Positions 13,058 through 22,202 of a stretch of 34,646 nt of DNA are shown here, piece by piece. This DNA comes from Streptomyces sp. TRM68367 (GTDB lineage: Bacteria > Actinomycetota > Actinomycetes > Streptomycetales > Streptomycetaceae). The translations under genes and the position numbers were made by a program. Positions within the stretch are counted from its first letter, which is position 1. Every line of letters begins with the position of its first letter. Under the pieces are notes generated by a model. It ran no database searches and had not been told where the DNA came from. It saw nothing but the letters and a program-made list of their open reading frames with translations. The DNA lies in NCBI RefSeq assembly GCF_014495685.1, contig NZ_JACTVI010000062.1, forward strand, positions 12,657 through 47,302. The letters are read 5' to 3'.

Positions 13058-14932
13058 ATGGCGCGCTCGGTCGGCATTGATCTCGGTACGACGAACTCGG
13101 TGGTCTCGGTCCTGGAGGGCGGCGAACCGACCGTCATCACCAACACGGAAGGGGCACGGACCACGCCCTCGGTCGTGGCCTTCGCCAAGAGCGGCGAGGT
13201 GCTGGTCGGCGAGGTCGCCAAACGGCAGGCCGTGACGAACGTCGAGCGCACGGCCCGCTCCGTCAAGCGGCACATGGGCGATCACGGCTGGCGCTTCCCG
13301 GACCAGGGCGACATCGACGGCCGGCGGTACACCGCGCAGGAGATCTCCGCGCGCGTGCTGCAGAAGCTGAAGCGGGACGCGGAGGGGTACCTCGGCGAGG
13401 ACGTCACCGACGCCGTGATCACGGTGCCCGCCTACTTCGACGACTCCCAGCGGCAGGCGACCAAGGAGGCGGGCGAGATCGCCGGCCTGAACGTCCTGCG
13501 GATCATCAACGAGCCGACGGCGGCGGCGCTGGCGTACGGGCTGGACAAGGAGAGCGAGCAGACCGTGCTGGTCTTCGACCTCGGCGGCGGCACCTTCGAC
13601 GTGTCGCTGCTGGAGATCGGCGAGGGCGTCATCGAGGTCAAGGCCACCAACGGCGACACGCACCTCGGCGGCGACGACTGGGACCAGCGGATCGTCGACC
13701 ACCTGGTCAAGCAGTTCAAGAACGCGTACGGCGTCGACCTGGCCAAGGACAAGATGGCCGTGCAGCGGCTGCGGGAGGCGGCGGAGAAGGCCAAGATCGA
13801 GCTGTCCTCGTCGACCGAGACGACGATCAACTTGCCCTACATCACCGCCTCCGCCGAGGGCCCGCTGCACCTGGACGAGAAGCTGACCCGCGCCCAGTTC
13901 CAGCAGCTGACAAGTGAGCTGCTCGACCGCTGCAAGGGCCCCTTCCACAACGCGGTCAAGGACGCCGGGATCAAGCTGTCCGACATCAACCACGTGATCC
14001 TGGTGGGCGGTTCGACCCGGATGCCCGCGGTCACCGAGCTGGTCAGGGAGCTCACCGGCAAGGATCCGCACAAGGGCGTCAACCCGGACGAGGTCGTGGC
14101 CGTCGGCGCCTCCCTGCAGGCCGGTGTGCTGAAGGGCGAGGTCAAGGACGTCCTGCTGCTGGACGTCACCCCGCTGTCCCTGGGCATCGAGACCAAGGGC
14201 GGCATCATGACCAGGCTCATCGAGCGGAACACGACGATCCCGACCCGGCGTTCGGAGATCTTCACCACCGCCGAGGACAACCAGCCGTCCGTGACCGTGC
14301 AGGTCTACCAGGGCGAACGCGAGATCGCCGCCTACAACAAGAAGCTCGGTATGTTCGAGCTGACCGGCCTCCCGCCTGCGCCGCGCGGCATTCCGCAGGT
14401 CGAGGTGGCGTTCGACATCGACGCCAACGGCATCATGCACGTCTCCGCCAAGGACCTCGGCACCGGCAGGGAGCAGAAGATGACCGTCACCGGCGGCTCG
14501 GCGCTGCCCAGGGACGACATCGACCGGATGGTCCGCGAGGCCGAGCAGCACGCCGAGGAGGACCGCGGGCGCCGCGAGGCGGCCGAGACCCGCAACCAGG
14601 CCGAACAGCTCGTCTACTCCACGGAGAAGCTCATCCGGGACAACCCCGACACTGTCCCGGCCGACGCGAAGAGTGAGACGGAGGCGGCGCTGGCCGACCT
14701 GAAGGAGAAGCTGAAGGGCGAGTCCGCCGAAGGCGACGACACAGCGGCGATCCGGGATTCCATGGAGCGTGCGACGCAGGCCGCGCAGAAGCTCGGTACG
14801 GCGATGTACGACCGGACGCGCGCCGAGCGCGCCGAAAGCGACCGGGCCCAGGAGACGCCGAAGGCCGCCTCCACGGACGACGAGGTGGTGGACGCCGAGA
14901 TCGTCGACGACGACAAGCCCGAGGCGGGCTGA
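13058..14932 (+). CDS. dnaK: DnaK chaperone (Hsp70), probable second copy
   Basis: The protein has 624 residues and the complete Hsp70 architecture: phosphate-1 motif GIDLGTTNSVVSVLE at residues 5-19, VFDLGGGTFDVSLLE, INEPTAAALAYG, ILVGGSTRMPAV, the substrate-binding domain with DVTPLSLGIETKGG, and a helical lid ending in a short acidic tail (DDEVVDAEIVDDD). It binds unfolded peptides in an ATP-dependent cycle. The ATG follows AGGAGGGAG. grpE follows after 3 bp, but dnaJ and hspR are absent, unlike the classic Streptomyces dnaK-grpE-dnaJ-hspR operon. This suggests a secondary chaperone unit borrowing a co-chaperone from elsewhere. A HAIR operator implies HspR control. Confidence 0.96.
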   Translation: MARSVGIDLGTTNSVVSVLEGGEPTVITNTEGARTTPSVVAFAKSGEVLVGEVAKRQAVTNVERTARSVKRHMGDHGWRFPDQGDIDGRRYTAQEISARVLQKLKRDAEGYLGEDVTDAVITVPAYFDDSQRQATKEAGEIAGLNVLRIINEPTAAALAYGLDKESEQTVLVFDLGGGTFDVSLLEIGEGVIEVKATNGDTHLGGDDWDQRIVDHLVKQFKNAYGVDLAKDKMAVQRLREAAEKAKIELSSSTETTINLPYITASAEGPLHLDEKLTRAQFQQLTSELLDRCKGPFHNAVKDAGIKLSDINHVILVGGSTRMPAVTELVRELTGKDPHKGVNPDEVVAVGASLQAGVLKGEVKDVLLLDVTPLSLGIETKGGIMTRLIERNTTIPTRRSEIFTTAEDNQPSVTVQVYQGEREIAAYNKKLGMFELTGLPPAPRGIPQVEVAFDIDANGIMHVSAKDLGTGREQKMTVTGGSALPRDDIDRMVREAEQHAEEDRGRREAAETRNQAEQLVYSTEKLIRDNPDTVPADAKSETEAALADLKEKLKGESAEGDDTAAIRDSMERATQAAQKLGTAMYDRTRAERAESDRAQETPKAASTDDEVVDAEIVDDDKPEAG

Positions 14933-14935
14933 CCC

Positions 14936-15406
14936 ATGAGGCCGGACCAGCGCCGCGGCTCGGAGGCGGAGCGCCTGCGCGAGGAACTGGCGGAGCGCAC
15001 CGCCGACCTCCAGCGGGTGAAGGCCGAGTACGACAACTACCGCAAGCGGGTACGCCGGGACCGGCTCGCCGTGCGGGAGATCGCCGTCGCCAACGTGCTG
15101 CGGGCCCTGCTGCCGGTGCTGGACGCCCTGGACCGGGCCCGCGAGCACGAGCAGCTGACGCCGGGCCTGAAGGACATCGCCGACACGCTGGAGAGCCAGG
15201 CCGGTGCCCTGGGCCTGGTGTCCTTCGGCGAGGTCGGCGACCCCTTCGACCCGGCCCGGCACGAGGCGCTCACCCACCACGTCTCGGACACCGCCGGCGA
15301 ACTGCGCTGCACGCGTGTCCTGCGCCCCGGCTACCGCCTCGGCGGCCACCTGCTCCGCCCGGCGGTGGTGGAGGTGACGGGGCCGCCGGCGCCGGGGCCG
15401 GGCTGA
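14936..15406 (+). CDS. grpE: GrpE nucleotide-exchange factor
   Basis: The 156-residue protein starts 3 bp after the dnaK stop, so translation is probably coupled. It has the N-terminal coiled coil (EAERLREELAERTADLQRVK, then AEYDNYRKRVRRD), the dimer helices with LLPVLDALDRARE, and the C-terminal beta domain (GDPFDPARHEALTHH, RVLRPGYRLGGHLLRPAVVEV). GrpE drives ADP release from DnaK. It is shorter than the housekeeping GrpE of Streptomyces because the disordered acidic N-terminal extension is missing. Confidence 0.94.
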   Translation: MRPDQRRGSEAERLREELAERTADLQRVKAEYDNYRKRVRRDRLAVREIAVANVLRALLPVLDALDRAREHEQLTPGLKDIADTLESQAGALGLVSFGEVGDPFDPARHEALTHHVSDTAGELRCTRVLRPGYRLGGHLLRPAVVEVTGPPAPGPG

Positions 15407-15523
15407 GCCCGACGGCCCCGGGTTCACCCGTCGAGCCCATCACCGCAGGTCACCTGTGCGGCTGCGCGGCGAGAATCGCACTCAGATGTGCCAACGACGT
15501 CCGCACAGGGAGCACCGCCGACG

Positions 15524-16297
15524 ATGTCCATGATCTGCACCACGACCGGGAAGACAGCAGCCGTGGGGTTGATACGAGGCGGGGCAGCGGCCTTTGCGTG
15601 TGTGGCCCTCGCAGGCGTGCTCGCGCCGTCCGGTGCGGCGGCCCCCGCCCGCCCGATCCGGGGCGAGGCGACCATCGCGCCGGGCCGGGAAGGCATCGTC
15701 GAGGTGTCCGGGTACGGGACTCGGCTCGGTGCCGGGGCCACGGTGACCCTGCGGGCTCCCGCCGGCGCCGAGGTGACCGGCGTCCCCCTCGACGCTCCCG
15801 GTTACCGGGGCTCCCTCGCCGCCGACGGCCGCAGGGGGACGTACACCGTCACCGGCACCCCGCGGGAGCGGCGGGCGTTCCCCTTCGTGCTGGCCGTGCC
15901 CGAGGGTGCCGTACCGGGGACCAGGCTGCGCGGCTGTGCGGTGCGGGTCGTCGACGCGGGCGGTGCGGTGCGGGCCGCCGGGGCGTGCGCGGTGACGGTC
16001 GGGCTGCCCGGGCCCACCCTGACCCGGCCCGAGTCGGGTGTGCCGCTGCCCGCCCGTCCGGAGATCGCCGGTACGGCCCACCCCGGCGTCCGGATCACCG
16101 TCCGGGACAAGGACCACAAGGTGGCCTGCGCCGCCACCACCGGCGCCGACGGCATCTGGAGGTGCACCCCGGACACGGCGCTCCCCACCGGCGCCAACCG
16201 CCTCCAGCCGACCGCCTCCCTCAACGGGGTGAGCGCGGTCGGCGAACAGATCCAGATCACCGTCACCGACGGCGGCGCTGCACAGCGGCACGCGTGA
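15524..16297 (+). CDS. Secreted protein with Ig-like repeats, unknown function
   Basis: The protein has 257 residues. A signal peptide is visible (LIRGGAAAFACVALAGVLAP, cleavage after SGAAA). The mature part is rich in beta-strands; the last ~90 residues (PEIAGTAHPGVRITVRDKDH, then ADGIWRCTPDTALPTGANRL) look like a bacterial Ig-type fold used as a stalk or adhesive module. There are Cys pairs but no sorting signal, so it is probably released or wall-associated. ATG at 15524 is chosen (AGGGAG upstream); ATG at 15530 is close by. No catalytic motif is recognised. Confidence 0.8.
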   Translation: MSMICTTTGKTAAVGLIRGGAAAFACVALAGVLAPSGAAAPARPIRGEATIAPGREGIVEVSGYGTRLGAGATVTLRAPAGAEVTGVPLDAPGYRGSLAADGRRGTYTVTGTPRERRAFPFVLAVPEGAVPGTRLRGCAVRVVDAGGAVRAAGACAVTVGLPGPTLTRPESGVPLPARPEIAGTAHPGVRITVRDKDHKVACAATTGADGIWRCTPDTALPTGANRLQPTASLNGVSAVGEQIQITVTDGGAAQRHA

Positions 16298-16330
16298 GGG
16301 GCTGCCCTTGTCTGCGGGGCAGTCCCTCAC
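16294..16330. terminator. Strong bidirectional terminator hairpin
   Basis: GTGAGGG-G-CTGCCC (16294-16307) pairs with GGGCAG-T-CCCTCAC (16317-16330): 13 Watson-Crick pairs plus one G-T, 9-nt loop. It begins inside the stop codon of the plus-strand gene and lies 31 bp beyond the convergent minus-strand gene end, so it can serve both. Confidence 0.7.
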
Positions 16331-16360
16331 GGCGGTCTGGACGGTGGCCAGGGGCACGTG

Positions 16361-16729
16361 TCAGACGTGGCCGGGGCCTCCGCTGCCGAATCCACCGCTC
16401 GATCCCGGCAGCCAACGCCGTCGGCGCTGGTCCTTGCCTCGTCTGCTTCCGGAGTGGTGGAGCTCGTACGGCATGAGCCGTGTGCCGTCCTCCGCGACCG
16501 GGATCTCGTCCGGCTCCCTCATCTCCCGTTCCTCGTGGATCGGGCCGGTCATGGGCAGTCTCGGCTGCTCCTCGGGGCTGGGGTGGTGGATGTCCTTGTC
16601 CAGGACCCTCATGCCGATGCGTACGGCAAGGATCAGCGCGCCGGCCACGAACAGCCCGCCGAAGAAGGCCGCCGCCACGTTGAGTACGTCCTGGGTCTCG
16701 GCCAGTAGTTCGAATGTCTCCGTACTCAT
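16361..16729 (-). CDS. Small membrane protein, DUF6479-like
   Basis: The protein has 122 residues: a short N-terminal outside segment, one membrane helix (NVAAAFFGGLFVAGALILAV, residues ~17-36), then a cytoplasmic tail with the conserved EEQPRLPMTGPIHEEREMRE and PDEIPVAEDG segments and a basic, Gly-rich end. The EQPRLP/EREMREPDE motif matches the Streptomyces family annotated DUF6479. Function is unknown. It is convergent with the Ig-like secreted protein gene across a shared terminator. Confidence 0.75.
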   Translation of the reverse strand: MSTETFELLAETQDVLNVAAAFFGGLFVAGALILAVRIGMRVLDKDIHHPSPEEQPRLPMTGPIHEEREMREPDEIPVAEDGTRLMPYELHHSGSRRGKDQRRRRWLPGSSGGFGSGGPGHV

Positions 16730-16846
16730 ACTCCGATTATCCCCTCGGAATGGGAGAAAGCGCCCGGAATGCCCCGATGATCTCCGGCAACCTGTGTACC
16801 CCTGGCGGCGACCTGTGGGCGAGGATCCGGGGCCGTCTCACCGGGT

Positions 16847-18310
16847 TCACAGGGTCGCGCGCAGGTGGCTGACGGTGACGAAGTGGTAGCCGCGGGCGCC
16901 GAGGGTGCGCAGGATCTGCGGGACGGCCCCGACCGAGGTGGCGTGGATGTCGTGCATGAGGACGACGTCGTTGGGCTTGGCCTTGTCGATGACGGACCGG
17001 GCGACCTTGGCCGAGTCGCGGTACTTCCAGTCCTCGGTGTCCACGTCCCACAGCACCGGTGACAGCCCCGTCGCCGCCTTCACCGTGCCGTTGACCGCTC
17101 CGTACGGCGGCCGGAACAGCGTCGGCGCCCTGCCGGTCGCGGCCTTGATCGCCGCGCTGGTGCGGTCCAGCTGGGACCGGATCTGGGCCGGGGTGAGCCT
17201 GGTGAGGTCGGGGTGGTTCCAGGAGTGGTTGCCGACCTCGCACCCGGCGCGCGCCTCGGCGCGGACCAGGTCCGGGTGGGCGGCGACGTTCTGCCCGACG
17301 ACGAAGAAGGTGGCGCGCGCCCTGTACCGCGCCAGGTACGTCAGCAGCTGCGCGGTCTCCTTCACCGCCGGCCCGTCGTCGAAGGTCAGCGCGATGCACT
17401 TGGCCCTGGAGCAGTCGGTGTCGTCGCCCCCGTCGGCGGTGTGCGTCGGGACGGGAGTGGTGGGCGCGGGGGCGGCACCGAGGTCGAGCTTCTGCCCGGG
17501 GCTGACGGTCTGCTTCCGCACCCGCTTGCCGAAGTCGGACAGCCACGGGATGACCGTGGCCGGCGGCAGCGTGACCTGGACGCGTCCGGCGGCGGGCGGG
17601 CCGATCGTGCCCCGGTCGAAGGTGATCCGCAGGGCGCCGCCCTGCGTGAAGACCATGTCGTCCAGCGTGGACGGGGCGGCGAGGGCGTCGTCGAGCATCG
17701 CCGCGTCCACGCCCTCGGCGGCCTCCAGCCGCTGCTTGAGCCGGGCGAGGAAGGTCGCGCGCGAGCCGTCGGCGATCAGCCCGGACGCCGTCCGGTAGGC
17801 CGCGTCGGCACCGTCGTACCAGTACGTCTTCGTCTCCGTGCCGTCCCCGGCGGCCGTACGGTCCAGCGTGGTCAGCCGGACGCCCACCACGTCCCCGGAG
17901 GCGACCAGGAAGTCGTAGCCGATGTTCAGCTCCCGGCCGGCGGTGTCCTGGCCGGACCCCGAGCCCGCGCTGCCGCAGCTGGGGTCGCCCCGGTCCGTGC
18001 CGAGGAAGGCGGCCAGCCTGCGCTGCACGTCCTTCTTCATCGCGGCCGTCATCGCCGCCGCCCCGGGCACGGCCGGGTAGCTGGTCGCCCACCGGCAGTC
18101 GGAGTGCTCGCTGCTGTCGTTGACGATCTCCAGGCCCTTGATCCTCGACGGGTCGACGCCGCGGGTCGCGGCGGGGGCGGGGGAGCCCGCGGGGCCCGCC
18201 TCCAGGGCGGGGGCGGGGCTGCCGGGTGACGATCCGGAGCCCGCGCAGGCCGCCGTGAGGGTCAGTGAGCCGAGCAGGAGGAACGAGAGGAAGAGCGGGT
18301 GCTTGCGCAT
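16847..18310 (-). CDS. Polysaccharide deacetylase lipoprotein
   Basis: The protein has 487 residues. The N-terminal signal ends in a lipobox (SLTLTAACAGS), so it should be anchored outside the membrane. Residues ~55-270 form an extra N-terminal domain with the DUF3298-like pattern of secreted deacetylases. The NodB catalytic domain follows with motif 1 IALTFDDGPAV (catalytic Asp, metal Asp), motif 2 EVGNHSWNHPDL (metal His pair), motif 3 FRPPYGA, motif 4 LWDVDTEDW and motif 5 VVLMHDIHA. All five are intact. Likely substrates are peptidoglycan GlcNAc/MurNAc or chitin-type oligomers. It is downstream of the nSTAND gene on the same strand with a 163-bp gap, so it probably has its own promoter. 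Confidence 0.93.
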   Translation of the reverse strand: MRKHPLFLSFLLLGSLTLTAACAGSGSSPGSPAPALEAGPAGSPAPAATRGVDPSRIKGLEIVNDSSEHSDCRWATSYPAVPGAAAMTAAMKKDVQRRLAAFLGTDRGDPSCGSAGSGSGQDTAGRELNIGYDFLVASGDVVGVRLTTLDRTAAGDGTETKTYWYDGADAAYRTASGLIADGSRATFLARLKQRLEAAEGVDAAMLDDALAAPSTLDDMVFTQGGALRITFDRGTIGPPAAGRVQVTLPPATVIPWLSDFGKRVRKQTVSPGQKLDLGAAPAPTTPVPTHTADGGDDTDCSRAKCIALTFDDGPAVKETAQLLTYLARYRARATFFVVGQNVAAHPDLVRAEARAGCEVGNHSWNHPDLTRLTPAQIRSQLDRTSAAIKAATGRAPTLFRPPYGAVNGTVKAATGLSPVLWDVDTEDWKYRDSAKVARSVIDKAKPNDVVLMHDIHATSVGAVPQILRTLGARGYHFVTVSHLRATL

Positions 18311-18473
18311 ACGGGAGAGTCCTGAGCGACGGGACCGGTGGGGGTTTGCGGTCGGGATGTCACGCGGCCGGACGACCACGGGAACCGATCCTCACGCCCC
18401 GGGATGTTGTCCAGCGACCCGCTTCGTCACCTCTGGAAAATCCCCCGGGAAATCCCCGGACAACCCGCTGACC

Positions 18474-21400
18474 TCAGCAGATGTCCCGGTACGGCACATC
18501 CGGCAGGTACGTCCGCCACTGCGCCTCGGTCAGCCCGCCGCGCATCCGTCCGCACACGGCGGCGACCGCCCGGTCCGCGGCGACGGGGTAGCGCCGCAGC
18601 GGGACGTGCGCGCCGGCGGCGTACAGCGTGCCGCCGTCCGCGCCGAACGCGACCGACCGGATCTCGTCGCCCGGCGTCGGCAGGTCGGTGCCCAGCGGCT
18701 GCTGGGTGCCGGTGTCCCACAGCTGGAGCGTGTCCCCGTCGCCGCCGACCGCGAGCGTGCCGCCGTCGGGCGAGAAGGCGAGCGCGCTCACCTCCTCGTG
18801 GCCGCCCTCGGCCGCGAGCGCGGTGAGCACGCCCGTACGGTGGCCTACCCCGCCGTCCCAGAGCGTGACCCGTCCCGACTCGTCGCCCACCGCGAGCCGC
18901 CGCCCGTCCGGGCTGAACGCCAGCGCGGTGACCCGCCGCCCGTCGGCGAGCCCCCGCCCGGTGACCGCGCGGGAGGAGAGGTCGGCGTACTGGTCCCCGG
19001 CACCGGCGAGCAGCCGCCCGTCGGGCCGGACGGCCACGGCGTCGCCGCCGAAGCCGCGCAGCACCGCCGTCCGGCGGGGACGCTCGCCGTTCATCTCCCA
19101 CACTTCCGTCGCACCGGCTGCCGAGATCATCAGCGTCCGGCCGCCCGGCCCGAGGGCGAGCGGAGACCACGGACTGTCGGTGCCGGACAGCTCGAACCGC
19201 GTGCGCACCCGGTGCGCCCGCACGTCCCACAGCGTGACCCGCTGCCGCTCGGCGCTGGCCCGTACGGCGTCGCTGACGGCGAGCGTCCCACCGTCCGGGC
19301 TGAACGCCAGCAGCGGCGATTCGCCGGTCCCGGTCGGCAGGCCGCCGAGGGTGTCCTTGGCGAGGACCGCGCCGGTGCGGGTGGAGCGCAGCTCGAAGCG
19401 GTACCTCCCGCCGCCCGCGCGGGTGGCGGTGGCCAGGGCGGTGCCGTCCGGGCTGAGCGCGCTCGCGTCGGCCGGGGTGCGCTGCCAGCGGGGTGCGAGG
19501 GCGGCGGTCAGGTCGTACGAGCGGACGGTCGGCCCGTCCAGCAGGCGCAGCACCCGGCGGCCCCGTCCCGGATCCCAGGCCAGGTCCTGGGGCTGCGTGC
19601 CGGTGAGTGGGCTGCGGAAGACCTGCCGCGTCTGCGGGGAGTCCTGCTGTGCGGAGTCGTCCAGGCGCCATACGGCGAGTTCCTGGTCGTCGGTCGTGGC
19701 CAGGAAGCGCCCGTCCGGGCTGAGGCCGGCGTGGGTGAAGGCGCCGGTGCCCTCGGCGGAGGCGAGGAGGCGGGCGTGCGGGACGTCCCAGACGTCGAGG
19801 GTGGTGCCGGAGAGGCCGGCCAGGCGGCTTCCGTCGGGACTGAACCGGAGCACACTCGCGCCGGCGTCGGCCCCCGTGCCGGTGCCGCAGAGGTCCTTCG
19901 CCTTCTCCCACGGCCCGGACAGGCGCCGGTCGCGCGCGGTGTCCCACACCTGGGGTGCGGCGCCGGCCGGACACAGGGCGAGCAGCCGGCCGTCCGCACC
20001 GAGGGCGGCCGTGGTGAGGTCGCCGGACGGCCGGGTCTCGAACAGCACCTTGCCGTCGCCGGTCCGCAGCAGCCGCACGGGCCCGGGACCGTCGAACGGC
20101 TCGACGAGATAGCCCCCACGGGAGCTGTCCAGCAGCGTCGACTCCCGCAGATCGGCGACCGCCTTCCGACGCGCCAGATCCCACACCTGCTCACCGGCCC
20201 CGGAGAGCTGGAGGGTACGGCCGTCCGGCCCGGCGGAGATCGCCTCCATACCGGCCGGGAGCCGGTGGACGCCCGTCCTGCGCCGCCCGGCCACGTCCCA
20301 CACACTCACCCGCCGCCCCGCCACGCTGATCAGCGTCCGCCCCTGCCGGGTGAGGAAACGCCGGGTGTCGCTGCCGGTCTGCGGATCGGTGAAGGCGTCC
20401 AGACCCGGCTGGAACTCGGCACCGAGCAGCGCCGACCGGGACTCGGTCAGCGCAGCGGTGCGCCATGCGGCGACGCCGAGCAGGGCGGCCGTACGGGGGT
20501 CGGAGACGCGCAGCCCCGCCGACTGCGCCGCGATCCGCCGGGCGGCGGCCTTGGCGGTCTCCTCCTCACCCGCCCGGTTCTGCTGCCAGGCCAGCAGCCC
20601 GGCGGCCAGGGCCAGGACGAGGAGGGAGCACAGGGCGGCCGTACGGATGCGCCGCTTGCGGGTGGCGGTGTCGCGGGCGGTGAGGGAGGCGGTGAGGAAG
20701 GAGTGCTCGACAGGGGTGAGGTCGTCCTTGTCCCCCGGGGATCCCGGCTTCCCGGTGAACAGCTCCACGGCGCGGTCCAGGCGGGTGCCCGCGTACAGGG
20801 CGCCGGGGTCGTGGGCCAGTTCCTGCCAGGTGCGGGCGGCCTCGCCGAGCCGGCGGTGTTCGCGCAGCCGTTCGCGGTCCTCGTCGATCCAGGCGGCGAG
20901 CCGGGGCCAGCCGGTGATCAGGGCCTCGTGGGCGAGTTCGACGGTGTCGCCGTCGAGGGTGACCAGGCGGGCGGCGGCGAGGCGTTCGAGGACATCGGCG
21001 GTGCCGGGCGGGAGGTCGGTGCGGTGGGCGGGGCGACGGGTGTCGGGGGTGCCGTCGCCCGGGGCGATCAGCCTCAGCAGGATGCGGCGGGCGGTGCGGG
21101 CCTGTGCCGGGGACAGCTCGCCGTACGCCCGCTCGGCGGTGGCGGCGATGGCGCCGCGCACCCCGCCCGCCGCCTCGTACGCCGCCTCGGTCAGGGTCCG
21201 GCCGCGCCGGCGGCGCCAGGTCTCCAGCAGGGCGTGGGACAGCATCGGCAGGGCGCCGGGCCGGTCACCGGCCTCGTCGAGGATCCGGGCGGTGAGGGCC
21301 CGCTCGACGAGCAGGCCGACGGCGGCGGCCGGCTTGGTGATCACCTCGCGCAGCTCGTCCCGGCTCATCGGCCCGACCAGCATGTTGGCCCGGCTGACGG

Positions 21401-22181
21401 CCTCGGCGAGGGCGCGGTGGGCGGCGCAGTGGCCGTAGAAGTCCCCACGGACGGCGACGACGACGCGCAGCCGGCTGCCGGGCTCGCGGGCGGCGAGCAG
21501 CAGCTCGCAGAATCGTTCCCGCTCCGCGTGGTCGTGGCAGAGGGTGAACAGTTCCTCGAACTGGTCGACGAGCACCCAGGTGTCCTGGTCGCCGTCCCGC
21601 GCGGTGAGCGCCTTCTCGTGGGTGTGGACGGGCCGCTCACCCGGGGTGAGGACCCGGATCACGGCCGGCCGTTCGGCGGTGGGAAGCGCGCCCAGGGCCG
21701 GGACGATCCCGGCGCGCAGCAAGGAGGACTTGCCGCTGCCGGAGGGCCCGGACACGGCGGCGAACCGGTGCTCGCGCACCAGCCCCAGCACCTCGCCGAC
21801 CAGCCGGTCCCGCCCGAAGAACAGCGCGCTGTCGCCCGGCTCGAAGCGGGTCAGTCCCCGGTACGGCGGCGCGGTGCGCGGCTCGGCCGCGGCGGCCTCC
21901 TCAAGGGCCTGCTCCTCGACCGCCCGTTTCGCGCTCGCCCAGCGCTCCTCCCACTCCCCGGGATCCGCGCCCAGCGCCCGCACATACGCCAGCAGCACCG
22001 CCAGCGACGGAAACTGCTCGCCGGTCGCGGCGGCGGACAGCGCGCTGGTCGAGTAGTTCGCCCTCCTGGCCATCTCCCGGTACGTGGGCTTCCCGGCCTC
22101 CTCCCGCAGGACGCGCAGCTCGTGCGCGAGCCGCTGCACCGGACCGGCGTCCGGGTCCAGGGGTTTCTCACGCCGTCCCAC
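18474..22181 (-). CDS. HTH-nSTAND ATPase with C-terminal WD40 propeller, membrane-spanning
   Basis: The 1235-residue protein starts at a GTG (22181) after GGAGGG. Residues 15-75 are a Cro/C1-like HTH (YREMARRANYSTSALSAAAT). Residues ~107-490 are the nSTAND NTPase: Walker A GPSGSGKSS (145-153), Walker B WVLVDQFEELF (202-212), then VVVAVRGDFYG and ELAHEALITGWPRL. A single membrane helix follows at 513-532 (TAALCSLLVLALAAGLLAWQ). Residues ~580-1200 carry WD40 repeats with many FSPDGG/LAVGG units. This architecture is common in Streptomyces and is thought to sense a signal with the propeller and act through ATP-driven oligomerisation; some STAND proteins act in phage defence. No separate effector domain is visible apart from the HTH. 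The DUF1304 gene is 21 bp upstream. Confidence 0.92.
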   Translation of the reverse strand: MGRREKPLDPDAGPVQRLAHELRVLREEAGKPTYREMARRANYSTSALSAAATGEQFPSLAVLLAYVRALGADPGEWEERWASAKRAVEEQALEEAAAAEPRTAPPYRGLTRFEPGDSALFFGRDRLVGEVLGLVREHRFAAVSGPSGSGKSSLLRAGIVPALGALPTAERPAVIRVLTPGERPVHTHEKALTARDGDQDTWVLVDQFEELFTLCHDHAERERFCELLLAAREPGSRLRVVVAVRGDFYGHCAAHRALAEAVSRANMLVGPMSRDELREVITKPAAAVGLLVERALTARILDEAGDRPGALPMLSHALLETWRRRRGRTLTEAAYEAAGGVRGAIAATAERAYGELSPAQARTARRILLRLIAPGDGTPDTRRPAHRTDLPPGTADVLERLAAARLVTLDGDTVELAHEALITGWPRLAAWIDEDRERLREHRRLGEAARTWQELAHDPGALYAGTRLDRAVELFTGKPGSPGDKDDLTPVEHSFLTASLTARDTATRKRRIRTAALCSLLVLALAAGLLAWQQNRAGEEETAKAAARRIAAQSAGLRVSDPRTAALLGVAAWRTAALTESRSALLGAEFQPGLDAFTDPQTGSDTRRFLTRQGRTLISVAGRRVSVWDVAGRRRTGVHRLPAGMEAISAGPDGRTLQLSGAGEQVWDLARRKAVADLRESTLLDSSRGGYLVEPFDGPGPVRLLRTGDGKVLFETRPSGDLTTAALGADGRLLALCPAGAAPQVWDTARDRRLSGPWEKAKDLCGTGTGADAGASVLRFSPDGSRLAGLSGTTLDVWDVPHARLLASAEGTGAFTHAGLSPDGRFLATTDDQELAVWRLDDSAQQDSPQTRQVFRSPLTGTQPQDLAWDPGRGRRVLRLLDGPTVRSYDLTAALAPRWQRTPADASALSPDGTALATATRAGGGRYRFELRSTRTGAVLAKDTLGGLPTGTGESPLLAFSPDGGTLAVSDAVRASAERQRVTLWDVRAHRVRTRFELSGTDSPWSPLALGPGGRTLMISAAGATEVWEMNGERPRRTAVLRGFGGDAVAVRPDGRLLAGAGDQYADLSSRAVTGRGLADGRRVTALAFSPDGRRLAVGDESGRVTLWDGGVGHRTGVLTALAAEGGHEEVSALAFSPDGGTLAVGGDGDTLQLWDTGTQQPLGTDLPTPGDEIRSVAFGADGGTLYAAGAHVPLRRYPVAADRAVAAVCGRMRGGLTEAQWRTYLPDVPYRDIC

Positions 22182-22202
22182 GAGCCGTGCCCTCCGTCCG
22201 CC

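Noticed and set aside
12977..15427. Minus-strand open frame of about 816 codons opposite dnaK-grpE
   Set aside because: It mirrors highly conserved DnaK and GrpE genes and shows no domain of its own.
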